Of a stretch of DNA of 64,000 nucleotides, positions 35,997 through 45,597 are shown piece after piece. Made by a program: the position numbers and the translations under genes. This DNA is from Rippkaea orientalis PCC 8801 (GTDB lineage: Bacteria > Cyanobacteriota > Cyanobacteriia > Cyanobacteriales > Microcystaceae). Position 1 is the first letter of the stretch. Each line of letters opens with the position of its first letter. The notes under the pieces are model-generated. The model searched no databases. It was given only the letters and a program-made list of their open reading frames with translations, and was not told the origin of the DNA. The DNA lies in the NCBI RefSeq assembly GCF_000021805.1, contig NC_011726.1, positions 1-64,000 of the forward strand. Direction: 5' to 3'.

Positions 35997-36719
35997 TTAA
36001 AAGGTTTGTCCAACTTCGACATAGCGTGTTTGACCATTGCGAGAAATAACGGCTTTTTGATTTTGTACTCCGATTAAAGTCCAGCCACTACTGGCAATAG
36101 ATTCTCCCAGAGAAAAGCGTCGGCTAAGACCATTGTAAGTAAAAATGGCGGAAGATTGACCCCCTGATTCAAGAACCCCCACTAATTCATGGCCAGAATG
36201 ACTACTAGGAAGGGATTTTGCGGCGGTTTGTATGGGTAAAGGGGGAATGGACTGAGTTGGGGGGGCAACAGGGACTCTCGGAGGAGCAACAGACGGTAGA
36301 GGGGGAGGAGCAGGAATGCGAGACACAGGGACGGGAGAAAGGGGAACAGAGGGTAACGTCGTCCTAGGGGGAGCAACGGGGGGTTCTTGGGGAGGAGAGG
36401 GGGGAATATTGACCCGTTCAACGACTTTAGGAGGAACGGGAACGGTTGCGCTAGAGGAGTTAACAGGGGGGGTGGGGTTAGTGGGGGTTTGGGAGTCTGA
36501 TTTTTTCTCAATGACATTGAGGGACTGTTGCAAATAGGCAATAAATTGAGCATCCTCGGTTGAGAGGGTTCGCTTGGGGGTTTTCTGGGCTTGAGACGAA
36601 AATAGCTGATTTTGGCTGACTAACCAGAGCACCACTAGGATGAGATAGCTACAAGCGACTCCGAAGAGAATTTTGTCTAAATGCTCGAGAAAAGAGCGAT
36701 CGCTTTTCGGGGTATCCAT
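35997..36719 (-). CDS. Membrane protein with proline-rich linker and GspC/PilP-like C-terminal domain
   Basis: The 240-residue protein has a short cytoplasmic start, one membrane segment (about 14-34: FGVACSYLILVVLWLV), a proline, valine and serine-rich periplasmic linker (about 75-170) and a C-terminal domain of about 60 residues starting LVGVLESGGQSSAIF. The pattern LVGVL, ...FSLGESI, ...WTLIGV, ...VEVGQTF resembles the HR domain of type II secretion GspC or PilP. Cyanobacteria lack a standard type II system, so a link to pili is possible but inferred. Confidence 0.6.
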   Translation of the reverse strand: MDTPKSDRSFLEHLDKILFGVACSYLILVVLWLVSQNQLFSSQAQKTPKRTLSTEDAQFIAYLQQSLNVIEKKSDSQTPTNPTPPVNSSSATVPVPPKVVERVNIPPSPPQEPPVAPPRTTLPSVPLSPVPVSRIPAPPPLPSVAPPRVPVAPPTQSIPPLPIQTAAKSLPSSHSGHELVGVLESGGQSSAIFTYNGLSRRFSLGESIASSGWTLIGVQNQKAVISRNGQTRYVEVGQTF

Positions 36720-36849
36720 CAGATTTCCTCACACTTTGACTCGTTGATTCGACATCAATTGTAAGGTAAATATTAGGACACGACAATTAGCATTTTACTA
36801 TTAACCCAATTCTATTAAGAAATATTTCGGAGCCAACCTATAGCAGTTC

Positions 36850-37509
36850 TTAGTGATGAACTGGACAACCCGAGGTTAATTTCTGGAGAAAAGTACTATT
36901 ATCAAAATAGTGTTCTACTTCGAGAATTTTTAGGTCATCGGTCACTCTAGCAATACTCAATCCCACAATTTCGATGGTTTCTCCTGTGGGTTCATGATCT
37001 TTATAGGGACCTTGAAAGGTTCCCCAATGTCTCCATTTAAAGGTAACATTCGGCGGTCCACAAAGGACTTCTGTTAATTCCCAAAGAAAGCCATTAGGAA
37101 AAGCATTGTGAAATAATTCAAAGGAAGACTCAAAGGTTTCTTCGCTGGCACGATAATCTGGATTATCATTAATAAAGAGATTATAGGTTCCTTGATCGGA
37201 TACATCTTGCGCGGTATAAAACTGTCCTCCGTTGCTACTCATGCGAAATTTATCAGCTACAATTGAGAGCCATTGTTGAGGGTTGGTTTTATGGGAAGCT
37301 TCCATCTCAAAGGTTCTGACTAAGTTCTCTACGATCGCTTCTAATGAGCCTTCTAGGTGAGTAAATTGGCTTTCTGCTTTGAGATATTGATTGGTATGGG
37401 AATAATCAGGACGTTGGCCATTACGCCATTCTACTCCTTCATCATTGACAATGACAGTGTCACGATCCTGTACCCAAAGGGGTAAGTTAGCTGAGGTATC
37501 GCTACTCAT
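36850..37509 (-). CDS. SnoaL-like / NTF2-fold protein
   Basis: The 219-residue soluble protein has the order of the SnoaL-like or NTF2 fold, with LVRTFEMEASHKTNP, SFELFHNAFPNGFLWELTEVLCGPPNVTFKWRHWGTFQGPYKDHEPTGETIEIVGL in pieces and a final EVEHYFDN strand. It resembles polyketide-cyclase-like ester cyclases, but the length is larger. No catalytic residue can be assigned with confidence. It is a single gene, 130 bases from its neighbour. Confidence 0.5.
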   Translation of the reverse strand: MSSDTSANLPLWVQDRDTVIVNDEGVEWRNGQRPDYSHTNQYLKAESQFTHLEGSLEAIVENLVRTFEMEASHKTNPQQWLSIVADKFRMSSNGGQFYTAQDVSDQGTYNLFINDNPDYRASEETFESSFELFHNAFPNGFLWELTEVLCGPPNVTFKWRHWGTFQGPYKDHEPTGETIEIVGLSIARVTDDLKILEVEHYFDNSTFLQKLTSGCPVHH

Positions 37510-37709
37510 TCAATTCTCCTTAAGCAACACAATTTTTAGTCTAAGGAGTTCATTATAAAAAAATTGAGTGAAAAAAATCTAGAGTAACTCTAAAATTTAG
37601 ATTAAAATTATTATTAATTAATGTTTCTCTTTTTTGAGAAATACTACTGTTTATTTTTAATTTTGCTGAACCACCAAATGTCCTTACTGAAATATCCTGG
37701 CTATCTCGC

Positions 37710-38753
37710 TTAAACTAATAGGAGTTGTTTTTGATTTTCTGGTCTTTTGAGTTTGTCTTGTAATAAGCGACTTAAAGCAGGTAAAGCAGTAGGATCAGAT
37801 AAAGTTAAAGCTTCAATTCCCGTTAGTTTTTTAACCAATTCTACCCCCGATGATGTACTTGTAGCAATCCCAGTGATTAAATCAGGAATTAAGCCAAAAC
37901 TTTGACTTACTCCTGTCACTGAATAGGGATCAGAGGCACACAAAACGGTACAACAAATTTTGTCTTTTAATTCCTCTAAAACTACTGAACCGTTGTAAGG
38001 TTCAAGGGGAGAAGCCCCCGCTTCTATAACAGCAACATCGGGATTTTCTGAAGCAATCATGGTTAATAATTGACGGACTAAAATCCGAAATTCTTCAGGA
38101 GGAACAACCGAGGAAGGGAGCCCCACATCAACAAAATCAAAAATGTGATCAGCCCCCGCATCCTTCATGGCTAAAATATCCCGATAACGTCCAGCACCCG
38201 TAAATTTTGCCCCAATCACGGTTAATCCCCATTGCTTCAATAAATGAATAATGACCCGTGCTGCGGTGGTTTTTCCAGCAGACATCGATGTGCCAATAAT
38301 CATAATGGTGGGACATTGATAGGAAATTTCAGGTAAACAATGGACAAAATCGCTCATACAGACTTTTTGATTATTCCGTACAACATGACCCCGATAGATA
38401 AGGGAAGTCAAGGGAGGCAATAAATAGGATTGAGAGGTAACTTTGCCAAATAACCCGGCATAGGTCATATTTTGCATAATTCCGTTATCTTCAATGGACT
38501 GCCAGTCCCCCACCGCTTCTAAGGTTGCCCGTCGTACCCCAAACGCCCCGATAATATAGTCTCCGGGGAGTAAATTGGCTAACCGTCCATCAGGGAGTTC
38601 AACTTGAGCACTTAAGGAGACAGGACTAAGGACTTCACCCGCTACATAATCCCCCATTGCCCATTGTTCCCGTGGCAAAGGTGATAGGATAAAATTGTCA
38701 GATTTTAAGTCAGAAATACGGGTTAAAGAGCTAAAAAAATAATGAGGTTTCAT
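37710..38753 (-). CDS. DUF1611 family protein (DgcN-like P-loop enzyme)
   Basis: The 347 residues match DUF1611, with an N-terminal domain (about 1-140) and a C-terminal P-loop domain with Walker A GTSMSAGKTT at about 154-163 and AVIEAGASPLEPYNGS. One studied branch, DgcN, N-acetylates D-glutamate; here the substrate is unproven. It is 42 bases downstream of an M20 peptidase gene on the same strand. Confidence 0.75.
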   Translation of the reverse strand: MKPHYFFSSLTRISDLKSDNFILSPLPREQWAMGDYVAGEVLSPVSLSAQVELPDGRLANLLPGDYIIGAFGVRRATLEAVGDWQSIEDNGIMQNMTYAGLFGKVTSQSYLLPPLTSLIYRGHVVRNNQKVCMSDFVHCLPEISYQCPTIMIIGTSMSAGKTTAARVIIHLLKQWGLTVIGAKFTGAGRYRDILAMKDAGADHIFDFVDVGLPSSVVPPEEFRILVRQLLTMIASENPDVAVIEAGASPLEPYNGSVVLEELKDKICCTVLCASDPYSVTGVSQSFGLIPDLITGIATSTSSGVELVKKLTGIEALTLSDPTALPALSRLLQDKLKRPENQKQLLLV

Positions 38754-38795
38754 AGTTAATCGTTAATGTTTTCTTTGCTAATAACTGTTTACTGA

Positions 38796-39962
38796 TTAAG
38801 GTTCAATCAATAAGCGAGCCAGTAAAGCTGATCGCTCAACCAAACTGTCAAGATAGATAAATTCCCCTGGAGAATGGGCAGCATCGCCGATCGCCCCTAA
38901 CCCGTCTAAAGTGGGCGTATAGAGGTTGGTCGTATTACCATCCGATCCCCCCCCTGCCGTTGCTTCTTCAAGCTCTATGCCCAATTCTGCCCCAATCTGA
39001 CGGGCTTTTTGCCACAGTTGTTCACTCGCGGGGGTTTTTTCCATCGGGGTTCGTCCGATTCGTCCTTCAATCCTCAGTTCAGTACCAGGGGTAGTCGGTT
39101 TCAAGGCAAAAATCGCTGTTTCAATGGCCTGAACATCTTCTTGATGCAACACCCGCACATCAACAACAGCCTCGCTTTCAGGAGCAACTACGTTAGATCG
39201 AATCCCCCCGTCAATCATCCCGACGTTGACAGTAATCCCCCGTTCTGGGTTATTTAAAGCAAATAGCTGTTGAATAACAAAGGAGAGTTCAAGAATAGCA
39301 CTAGCTCCTTTTTCGGGGTCTAACCCCGCATGGGCAGCTTTTCCTACAACCCGAATGGTAAAACGTCCCACCCCCTTGCGTTGCGTTTTCAGTCGTCCGG
39401 TTGCTCCCAAAGAAGGCTCCAAAACAAAGACGCGATCGCATTGTTGAGCCAGTGCTTGAATATGAGGAGTAGATTCCTGACTACCAATTTCTTCGTCAGA
39501 GTTGATCAAAAAAATGGGGGTGATACTGGAGGTTAAATCCTGCGCTTGTAAGGCTTCTAGGGCAAAAATTCCCTGCACCAGTCCCCCTTTCATGTCATAA
39601 ACTCCTGGTCCATAGAGTTTGTCCTGATGACGAACAAGGGGCATGGTTTCGAGAGTCCCTACAGGCCATACAGTGTCACAATGTCCTAACAGAAGTTGTT
39701 GAGGTTGGGTTGTGGGGCGATCGCGGGGAATGGCTAATAAATGCCCTCCCGTTTGATTTCCCTTCACATACCGTACCTGATAGTTACGCTCTTCTAGGGA
39801 CTGTTTCAGGAGGGATAAGACGTTTTTTTGTGATTCTGGAACTGTAGAGGGAGATTCCGCTTGAACTAATTGTCCTAATAGTTCTATCATCTCCCCCTGA
39901 CGACTGTGGAGATAGTCCCGTAGTCGTTGCGCTAATTGAGGAGTTAGGGTTGGGGAGGACAT
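38796..39962 (-). CDS. M20 family metallopeptidase (carboxypeptidase G2-like)
   Basis: The 388 residues have the di-zinc amidohydrolase pattern: LLLGHCDTVWPVGT (H-x-D), YGPGVYDMKGGLV with the bridging aspartate, NSDEEIGSQES with the catalytic glutamate pair, and ATAGGGSDGNT and AAHSPGEF near the end. The dimerisation domain is at about 190-300. It removes an amino-terminal or N-acyl glutamate-type group; the exact substrate is unknown. It begins an apparent two-gene unit with the DUF1611 gene. Confidence 0.88.
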   Translation of the reverse strand: MSSPTLTPQLAQRLRDYLHSRQGEMIELLGQLVQAESPSTVPESQKNVLSLLKQSLEERNYQVRYVKGNQTGGHLLAIPRDRPTTQPQQLLLGHCDTVWPVGTLETMPLVRHQDKLYGPGVYDMKGGLVQGIFALEALQAQDLTSSITPIFLINSDEEIGSQESTPHIQALAQQCDRVFVLEPSLGATGRLKTQRKGVGRFTIRVVGKAAHAGLDPEKGASAILELSFVIQQLFALNNPERGITVNVGMIDGGIRSNVVAPESEAVVDVRVLHQEDVQAIETAIFALKPTTPGTELRIEGRIGRTPMEKTPASEQLWQKARQIGAELGIELEEATAGGGSDGNTTNLYTPTLDGLGAIGDAAHSPGEFIYLDSLVERSALLARLLIEP

Positions 39963-40023
39963 GAGGGGAGTGTAGGGAAGTAATTTTAACTATTACCTAT
40001 TGCCTATTGCCTATTGCTTACTG

Positions 40024-40632
40024 TTATCGTTTAAATCCGGTGTGGAAAGGAAAGGAGAAACTCTGCTTAACAGTGGTGTAGCGTCCTGGGGGAAGATATA
40101 CCAGTAGGGGGACTTCTAGGAGAATATCTTGATCGTCGCGATCGCTCCGTCGTAGGGCAGATTCAAGCACTTGAGCCGCGATAATTTTACCAACAATTAG
40201 ACTATTTTCGCTAAATCCATCGATAATACGCTCTAATTCGCATTCTAGGAATAGATAGCCCTGTTTTAATAAGACTCCCTCCATAGCAGATGCTAAAAAG
40301 GTAGGTAAGGCTGTTAAAGAGGGTTTAGTGTCCTTGTCACAACGAGGAGCAGCACTTAAACTGGTTAGCATCACCTGATCGGGTTGGGGAAAACTGACGG
40401 TAAATGACCTTTCTCGCTTAATATTTTGATAGGTATGATGGCGAGGCGTACAGATAAACCCAAAATAATTGTCCCATCCGAAGGGCATCGCTAAATGTTT
40501 GGGAGCCAGATCGTAGCTACCATCGGCTTCTTTTGTCCCAATCACGACTAGAGGAGCTACGCTAAAGAAACGATCCCAGATGGGTTGTTTTAGGTCAAGA
40601 TTGATCAGGCGATCGCTGCTAGTTAAGTTCAT
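40024..40632 (-). CDS. Flavin reductase family protein
   Basis: This 202-residue protein has the FMN-binding split-barrel of the flavin reductase family: VAPLVVIGTKEADGSYDLAPKHL, FGFICTPRHHTYQNIKRERSF and AAPRCDKDTKPSLTALPT. Such proteins reduce flavin for other oxygenases or act on metals and quinones. It lies upstream of the M20 gene on the same strand, 61 bases away, separated by a run of near-repeats of TATTGCC. No oxygenase partner is close. Confidence 0.8.
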   Translation of the reverse strand: MNLTSSDRLINLDLKQPIWDRFFSVAPLVVIGTKEADGSYDLAPKHLAMPFGWDNYFGFICTPRHHTYQNIKRERSFTVSFPQPDQVMLTSLSAAPRCDKDTKPSLTALPTFLASAMEGVLLKQGYLFLECELERIIDGFSENSLIVGKIIAAQVLESALRRSDRDDQDILLEVPLLVYLPPGRYTTVKQSFSFPFHTGFKR

Positions 40633-40958
40633 TCCCTCCTCCTGAAAACGTCTAAAATACTACGATTTTTTCCGTTCCTCCTTTATGATAGGCAAGACTT
40701 TCCGACATTTTCAGAATTTGATGATTAAATCAACAAGTTTTAATCAAAAGTTTATAGTTTGTAACATAATAGGGTTGGATGTTACTGTGATATGATGATT
40801 TGTCATTGATTTTTAGATCAAATTGCTAAATGTCAGCTACAGAGCAGACGTAGAGAGGTTTCATCAAGCCTGTCTATACCGACTTTTATAAGTAGCACTA
40901 TTGTCTCATTTTATCTTAGAAAAAAGACTCTAAAATCTAAGATTTATTAGTACTTATT
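40633..40958. other. Divergent intergenic region with an inverted repeat
   Basis: These 326 bases separate the flavin reductase and SLC13 genes and carry both promoters. GTAACAT (40761-40767) and ATGTTAC (40779-40785) form a perfect seven-base inverted repeat with 11 bases between, possibly an operator. Nothing else is visible. Confidence 0.4.
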
Positions 40959-42767
40959 ATGCAAATTTTTCTCACGTTAGGCGTTGTTGTTATTGCGTTA
41001 ATTTTGTTTATCACTGAGGTTTTTCCTGCTGATACAACAGCTATTATTGTTGCTATTACTTTGATGTTACTAGGGTTAGTTACCCCCGATGAAGGAATAG
41101 CAGGATTTGGTAATTCTGCCACAATTACCGTCATGGCAATGTTTATTCTCAGTGCAGGAATTACTCGCTCAGGAGCTCTTCAGATGGTGCGAGATTGGTT
41201 AGTTAAGTGGGGAGGAAAAAACGCTAGTCAGCAAATTTTAGTCATGGGATTAATCGTCGGTCCTATCACCGCTTTTATTAATAATACTGCCGTCGTTGCC
41301 ATGTTCTTACCGATGGTTGAAGAATGGAGTAAAAAACGCAATATCTCCCCATCCAAATTATTAATGCCTCTGTCTTTTGTTACGGTTTTAGGAGGAATGA
41401 TAACCGTTGTCGGGACTTCAACAAATATCTTGGCTAGTGGAATGTCTAAAAAGTTAGGCTATGGAGAATTTAGCTTATTTCAATTTAGCGCATTAGGGAT
41501 ACTAACCTTTATTCTAGGGTTAGCCTACTTAGTGATTGTTGCTCCCCGTCTTCTCCCTAATCGCAAACCACCTGCAAGTAGCTTAATTAATGAAGATTAT
41601 GAACTGGAAGATTATGTTAGCGAAGTCATTATTACTCCCCGTTCTAGTTTAGTTGGGAAAACCCTGAGAGAAAGTAAAATTCAACGTAAATTTGATTTAG
41701 ATGTTCTAGAAATTATCCACAATGACACCCATTTTCCCCAACCGTTAGCCGACAAAATTCTCTCAGTAGGTGATATATTATTAGTCAGAGGAAAACGACA
41801 AGATTTACTCAATATCAAAGACGAACAAGGGATAGAAATTTTACCTGATGTTAAATTTGGCAATAAAGCTCTTGAAACCGAAATGAGTAGCGGAGAAGAA
41901 AAAGCAGCAGAAATTTTAATCATGTCTAATTCTCGGTTAATTGGTTCAACCTTGAAAGAGTTACGCTTTCGTCAGCGTTATAATGCAACGGTTTTAGCCA
42001 TACGTCGAGGTGAGGAATTAGTCAGAGAAAGACTCGGAAAAGTCCCCTTAAAATTTGGAGATGTCTTATTAATACAAGGTCCCAAACAAAGCTTTATTGG
42101 GTTACAAACCACACGAGAAATGCTAGTTTTAGAAGAGCGAGATATAGAAACCCTCAGACAAGACAAAGCTTGGATATCCTTAGTCATTATTATCGGCGTT
42201 ATTCTCTTAGCTGCTTTTGATGTACTCGACATTTTAGTGAGTAGTTTAGCAGGAGTCGTTGCCATGATTCTAACCCGTTGTTTAAAACCCGGAGAAATCT
42301 ATGGTTCAGTGCGTTGGGATGTCATCTTTCTCTTAGCAGGATTAATTCCTTTAGGGACTGCTATGGATAAGTCCGGTGCTACCCAATGGTTAGCCAATAA
42401 TTTGATACAATTAGGAGGAAATTTATCAGGATATTGGATATTAACTTTTTTTGTGTTAATCACCTCATTACTAACAGAAATTCTGTCTAATAATGCCACT
42501 GTTGTTCTCATGATTCCCATCGCGGTTAAAGTCGCAGAGACTCTTAATTATAATCCCTACGCTTTTATGTTTGCCGTTACGTTTGCAGCTTCTAATAGCT
42601 TTATGACTCCTATTGGCTATCAAACTAATACTATGGTGTATACCCCAGGGGGTTATCGCTTTTTAGATTTTACAAGGGTTGGTGCTCCTTTAAACCTTTT
42701 GATGTATATTTTTGTACCCCTTATAATTCAATGGTTATATGGTATTCAGTTAGCCAGTCATCCCTAA
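40959..42767 (+). CDS. SLC13 family permease with two TrkA-C domains
   Basis: The 602-residue inner-membrane protein has about 11 membrane segments split by a cytoplasmic insert (about 205-400) made of two RCK/TrkA-C domains (DYVSEVIITPRSSLVGKTL, and AEILIMSNSRLIGSTLKELRF). The SLC13/DASS core is seen in AFINNTAVVAMFLPM, VGTSTNILASG, EILSNNATVVLMIPIAV and PIGYQTNTMVY. Relatives move sulphate, tellurite or C4-dicarboxylate with Na; the substrate here is not certain. TrkA-C domains bind ligands that gate the transporter. Confidence 0.85.
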   Translation: MQIFLTLGVVVIALILFITEVFPADTTAIIVAITLMLLGLVTPDEGIAGFGNSATITVMAMFILSAGITRSGALQMVRDWLVKWGGKNASQQILVMGLIVGPITAFINNTAVVAMFLPMVEEWSKKRNISPSKLLMPLSFVTVLGGMITVVGTSTNILASGMSKKLGYGEFSLFQFSALGILTFILGLAYLVIVAPRLLPNRKPPASSLINEDYELEDYVSEVIITPRSSLVGKTLRESKIQRKFDLDVLEIIHNDTHFPQPLADKILSVGDILLVRGKRQDLLNIKDEQGIEILPDVKFGNKALETEMSSGEEKAAEILIMSNSRLIGSTLKELRFRQRYNATVLAIRRGEELVRERLGKVPLKFGDVLLIQGPKQSFIGLQTTREMLVLEERDIETLRQDKAWISLVIIIGVILLAAFDVLDILVSSLAGVVAMILTRCLKPGEIYGSVRWDVIFLLAGLIPLGTAMDKSGATQWLANNLIQLGGNLSGYWILTFFVLITSLLTEILSNNATVVLMIPIAVKVAETLNYNPYAFMFAVTFAASNSFMTPIGYQTNTMVYTPGGYRFLDFTRVGAPLNLLMYIFVPLIIQWLYGIQLASHP

Positions 42768-42798
42768 ATGGAATAAAAAATAGAGCAATATTCTAGGA

Positions 42799-44268
42799 TT
42801 AAACTTCGATTAAAAGTTTTAAGAGATTTTCATCAAAGTTAATCTTTTTATTATCTTTATAATAGAGTTGACTGAGTTCTAAAATAGCCTTTCTCCTTTC
42901 TAAATATAGCGTTTGTGAAGACAGTATGGTGATAATATCTTCTAATATTACTTCTTCAGAAAGGGCAAAGGGGTCAAAACAACTTAAATCACGGGTATAA
43001 TAACCATTAGGTGTTTTTAGCCAATAAGTCGGTAAACCGCTAGCTGCTGCGATCGCTAAAGCTCCGCTAAACAAACCGATAGCAACCGAACTTCTTTTGA
43101 TATCCATGTCTAACTTAAATTTAGGATGGGAAAGCTCAAATTTGTCGGGATAGCTATGTTTACAAGAAACCCAAAAATCAGAAATATTTGCTTCAGGGTG
43201 AGGACGGATAATAACTTTGTTAATTTCTTCTTGCATTAGTAATTTTTCCAGCAAGATTTCAAGAACTTTAATCTGAGACTCTGTCCCATAAAAACTCATC
43301 GATCTCTGAACAGATTGATCAACAATTAAAACCGTTTTTTTGTTAAAATTATTAACCTGAATTTCGATATCATCAATCATAGCACCACAAGCTTGAAAAT
43401 CAGTGCAAAGATTGGTTTGTCCGGTTGTTTTAGCAAACTCTTGATTTAACTCTTGTAAAAATTGAGCCGATTGTTTACCAAAGGTTAAAAATCGATTGAC
43501 AGTAACCGGAATATCTAACGTATGACTAATGACACCGTGTTGAAAAGCAATGGTTTTTTTGCCTCTTTTTCTCGCAGTTTCTTTAATCAGAAAAGAATAG
43601 GGTTCCCACTCAACTCGTAAAATAGCTGTCTCAAATTCAATTTGATTGGCTACCCAAAACCAAGCTAACATTGTTTCAATTTTAGTTTGGAGAGTGCGAG
43701 AAGAAAATTTGACTCTTATATTCTGTTCTCGGAGTAAATGAACAATATATTGATAGTCTAATTTAGCAATAATTAAAGACAAATTTTGGATAATTTCTCT
43801 AGGATAGTTTTCAAGCTTTTGGTGTGGATTAATAAAAGAAAGATTTTGACTATTTTTATGATTGATAAAATTTTTCTTGGTGATTTTGAGCATTTGCTGT
43901 TCAAGACAAATTAGACCAATTTTAAAATTATTGTCTAACAACATCTCTAGGATATTATACAATAATTTTTTCTCTGCATTACGGACTAAAGTTGCCCCAA
44001 AGGGATTGACGAGAAAATCAAACTTATTTTTCTTATTTTGCGGCTGTTGTTTGTCAATAACACTGATAATTGCTTTTAGTAATAAGTTGCCGTTGAGGGA
44101 ATTTAGAAAGTTATGTTCAGGTTGTGCTAACTTAGAAAACTCAACCTGAAAAATCAAGTTTTGAAAGTAATAGTTAAACCTCGTATCAATTTGACCGAGA
44201 AGTTCTTGGGATAAGACAAAAGCTTCTTGTTCTCCTTGTTTAGGAAAATGAAATGGTTTAATCGTCAT
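42799..44268 (-). CDS. Polysaccharide-synthesis GT-B-like protein
   Basis: This 489-residue cytoplasmic protein is not firmly recognised. The C-terminal half looks like a GT-B nucleotide-sugar domain: KKTIAFQHGVISH, KVIIRPHPEANISD and AIGLFSGALAIAAASGLPTYWL. Related short blocks occur in polysialyl- and CDP-glycerol-type transferases and capsule enzymes. The N-terminal 200 residues are variable. It sits at the left end of the polysaccharide locus and faces away from galE. Confidence 0.5.
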   Translation of the reverse strand: MTIKPFHFPKQGEQEAFVLSQELLGQIDTRFNYYFQNLIFQVEFSKLAQPEHNFLNSLNGNLLLKAIISVIDKQQPQNKKNKFDFLVNPFGATLVRNAEKKLLYNILEMLLDNNFKIGLICLEQQMLKITKKNFINHKNSQNLSFINPHQKLENYPREIIQNLSLIIAKLDYQYIVHLLREQNIRVKFSSRTLQTKIETMLAWFWVANQIEFETAILRVEWEPYSFLIKETARKRGKKTIAFQHGVISHTLDIPVTVNRFLTFGKQSAQFLQELNQEFAKTTGQTNLCTDFQACGAMIDDIEIQVNNFNKKTVLIVDQSVQRSMSFYGTESQIKVLEILLEKLLMQEEINKVIIRPHPEANISDFWVSCKHSYPDKFELSHPKFKLDMDIKRSSVAIGLFSGALAIAAASGLPTYWLKTPNGYYTRDLSCFDPFALSEEVILEDIITILSSQTLYLERRKAILELSQLYYKDNKKINFDENLLKLLIEV

Positions 44269-44333
44269 TTTTATGCTCTAAAAACTGTATTGGTATTCTA
44301 TGAATCGAGACTTTTTAGTTAGAAATAACTGTG

Positions 44334-45485
44334 CTACGAAAATTGTTTAATGGCTCGTTGGGTTGCTTCTAAATAACTCCTTCCCCACCGTTGACAGGGT
44401 TCTAAATGATTTCCCTCAGCCCATTCATTCCAAGCGTTGATAAAAATGATAGGAGGAAGTTCCGGTTTGGAGATTGTTTTTTCAATAACTGCTTTGAGCC
44501 AATATTCGTAAATTTCAGGGGTAGAATCTTTCAAAATAGTTGCAGCAACTTGACGACGTGCTGTATTATCCCAAGATGGAGTAACACCAGGAAATCGTGG
44601 ATAATTAACAATAGGTTTGGAAAGCATTCGGGTAACCATCGTTTGATAGTCAAAGATATTATGAATCCCATACGATTGATGAGCTAACCCATATTTTCTA
44701 GCAATTTCCCAACGCTTTCGTGATTGCAATTTTTTGCCGAGTTTTCCCCAATCTGGTTGAAATTCAACGGCTGCATCAAATCCGATTTTTCGAGGATCAT
44801 TGTGTTCATCTAAAAAGCTTTCAACCCTAGCCAAAAAGATTTCTCCTACGCCTAACTTTTGGGCTTCTTCTCGCCAAATTTCAGTAGTTTTCAAGGGGTT
44901 AGGTAGTTGATTAGCACGATAAACTAAAAATAAGGGTTTTCCCTTAACCCGAATGTATCTTGGGTCTTGAAAAGCTTCAGCTAAATAACGAATATGTTGT
45001 TGATCATCTTGCTCTGTGTAAACCTGTTTCATCAAAATTTCTTGCTCTTGTCCATCCCATCTTCTTGTCCAACTTTCATTAGCCCAACACAAACAAAAGG
45101 GGAAATTTGGCTCTCCTGATTGCAACACTTCATTAAAGGGACGTTCTAAAATTCGTTGACCATTAAACCAATAATGATAATAACAAAAGCCGTAAATTCC
45201 ATATTCCCTAGCTAAGTCTGCTTGTGCTTGTCGAGCTTCTCGAAGGCGTAAATCATAAAAGCCTAAATCGGCTGGTAAATGGGGCTGATAATGCCCTGGA
45301 AACTGTGGTTTAGCTTTAGTAACATTCGTCCATTCAGTAAATCCTTTGCCCCACCATTGATCGTTTTCAGGAATAGGATGAAATTGAGGTAAATAGAAAG
45401 CAATTAAACGAATATTATCAACAAAAGATTCGGAATAAACAGATGGGGATTCTGAAGAATTAATAGGTTCTGAGTTTAAGGTCAT
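44334..45485 (-). CDS. WbsX-like glycosyltransferase / glycoside hydrolase family 99-type protein
   Basis: The 383 residues match WbsX, a protein of O-antigen and capsule loci with a GH99-like (beta/alpha)8 barrel: LIAFYLPQFHPIPENDQWWGKGFTEWTNV, YGIYGFCYYHYWFNGQRIL, CWANESWTRRWDG and NAWNEWAEGNHLEP. It likely adds or trims sugars in polysaccharide synthesis; precise activity is not established. It is upstream of the GT-B-like gene and divergent from galE. Confidence 0.85.
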   Translation of the reverse strand: MTLNSEPINSSESPSVYSESFVDNIRLIAFYLPQFHPIPENDQWWGKGFTEWTNVTKAKPQFPGHYQPHLPADLGFYDLRLREARQAQADLAREYGIYGFCYYHYWFNGQRILERPFNEVLQSGEPNFPFCLCWANESWTRRWDGQEQEILMKQVYTEQDDQQHIRYLAEAFQDPRYIRVKGKPLFLVYRANQLPNPLKTTEIWREEAQKLGVGEIFLARVESFLDEHNDPRKIGFDAAVEFQPDWGKLGKKLQSRKRWEIARKYGLAHQSYGIHNIFDYQTMVTRMLSKPIVNYPRFPGVTPSWDNTARRQVAATILKDSTPEIYEYWLKAVIEKTISKPELPPIIFINAWNEWAEGNHLEPCQRWGRSYLEATQRAIKQFS

Positions 45486-45597
45486 ATTTACTGATATATT
45501 TTCAATTATGAATCATGTTAATTATACAAGATTGATGCTAACATTGGGTTTTATTGGATAAAACTGAACCATTTAAGTCAAGGTTAAAGGAGATGGG

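Noticed and set aside
36182-36553. Open frames in other phases of the proline-rich protein gene
   Set aside because: They are low-complexity shadows of the proline-rich linker.
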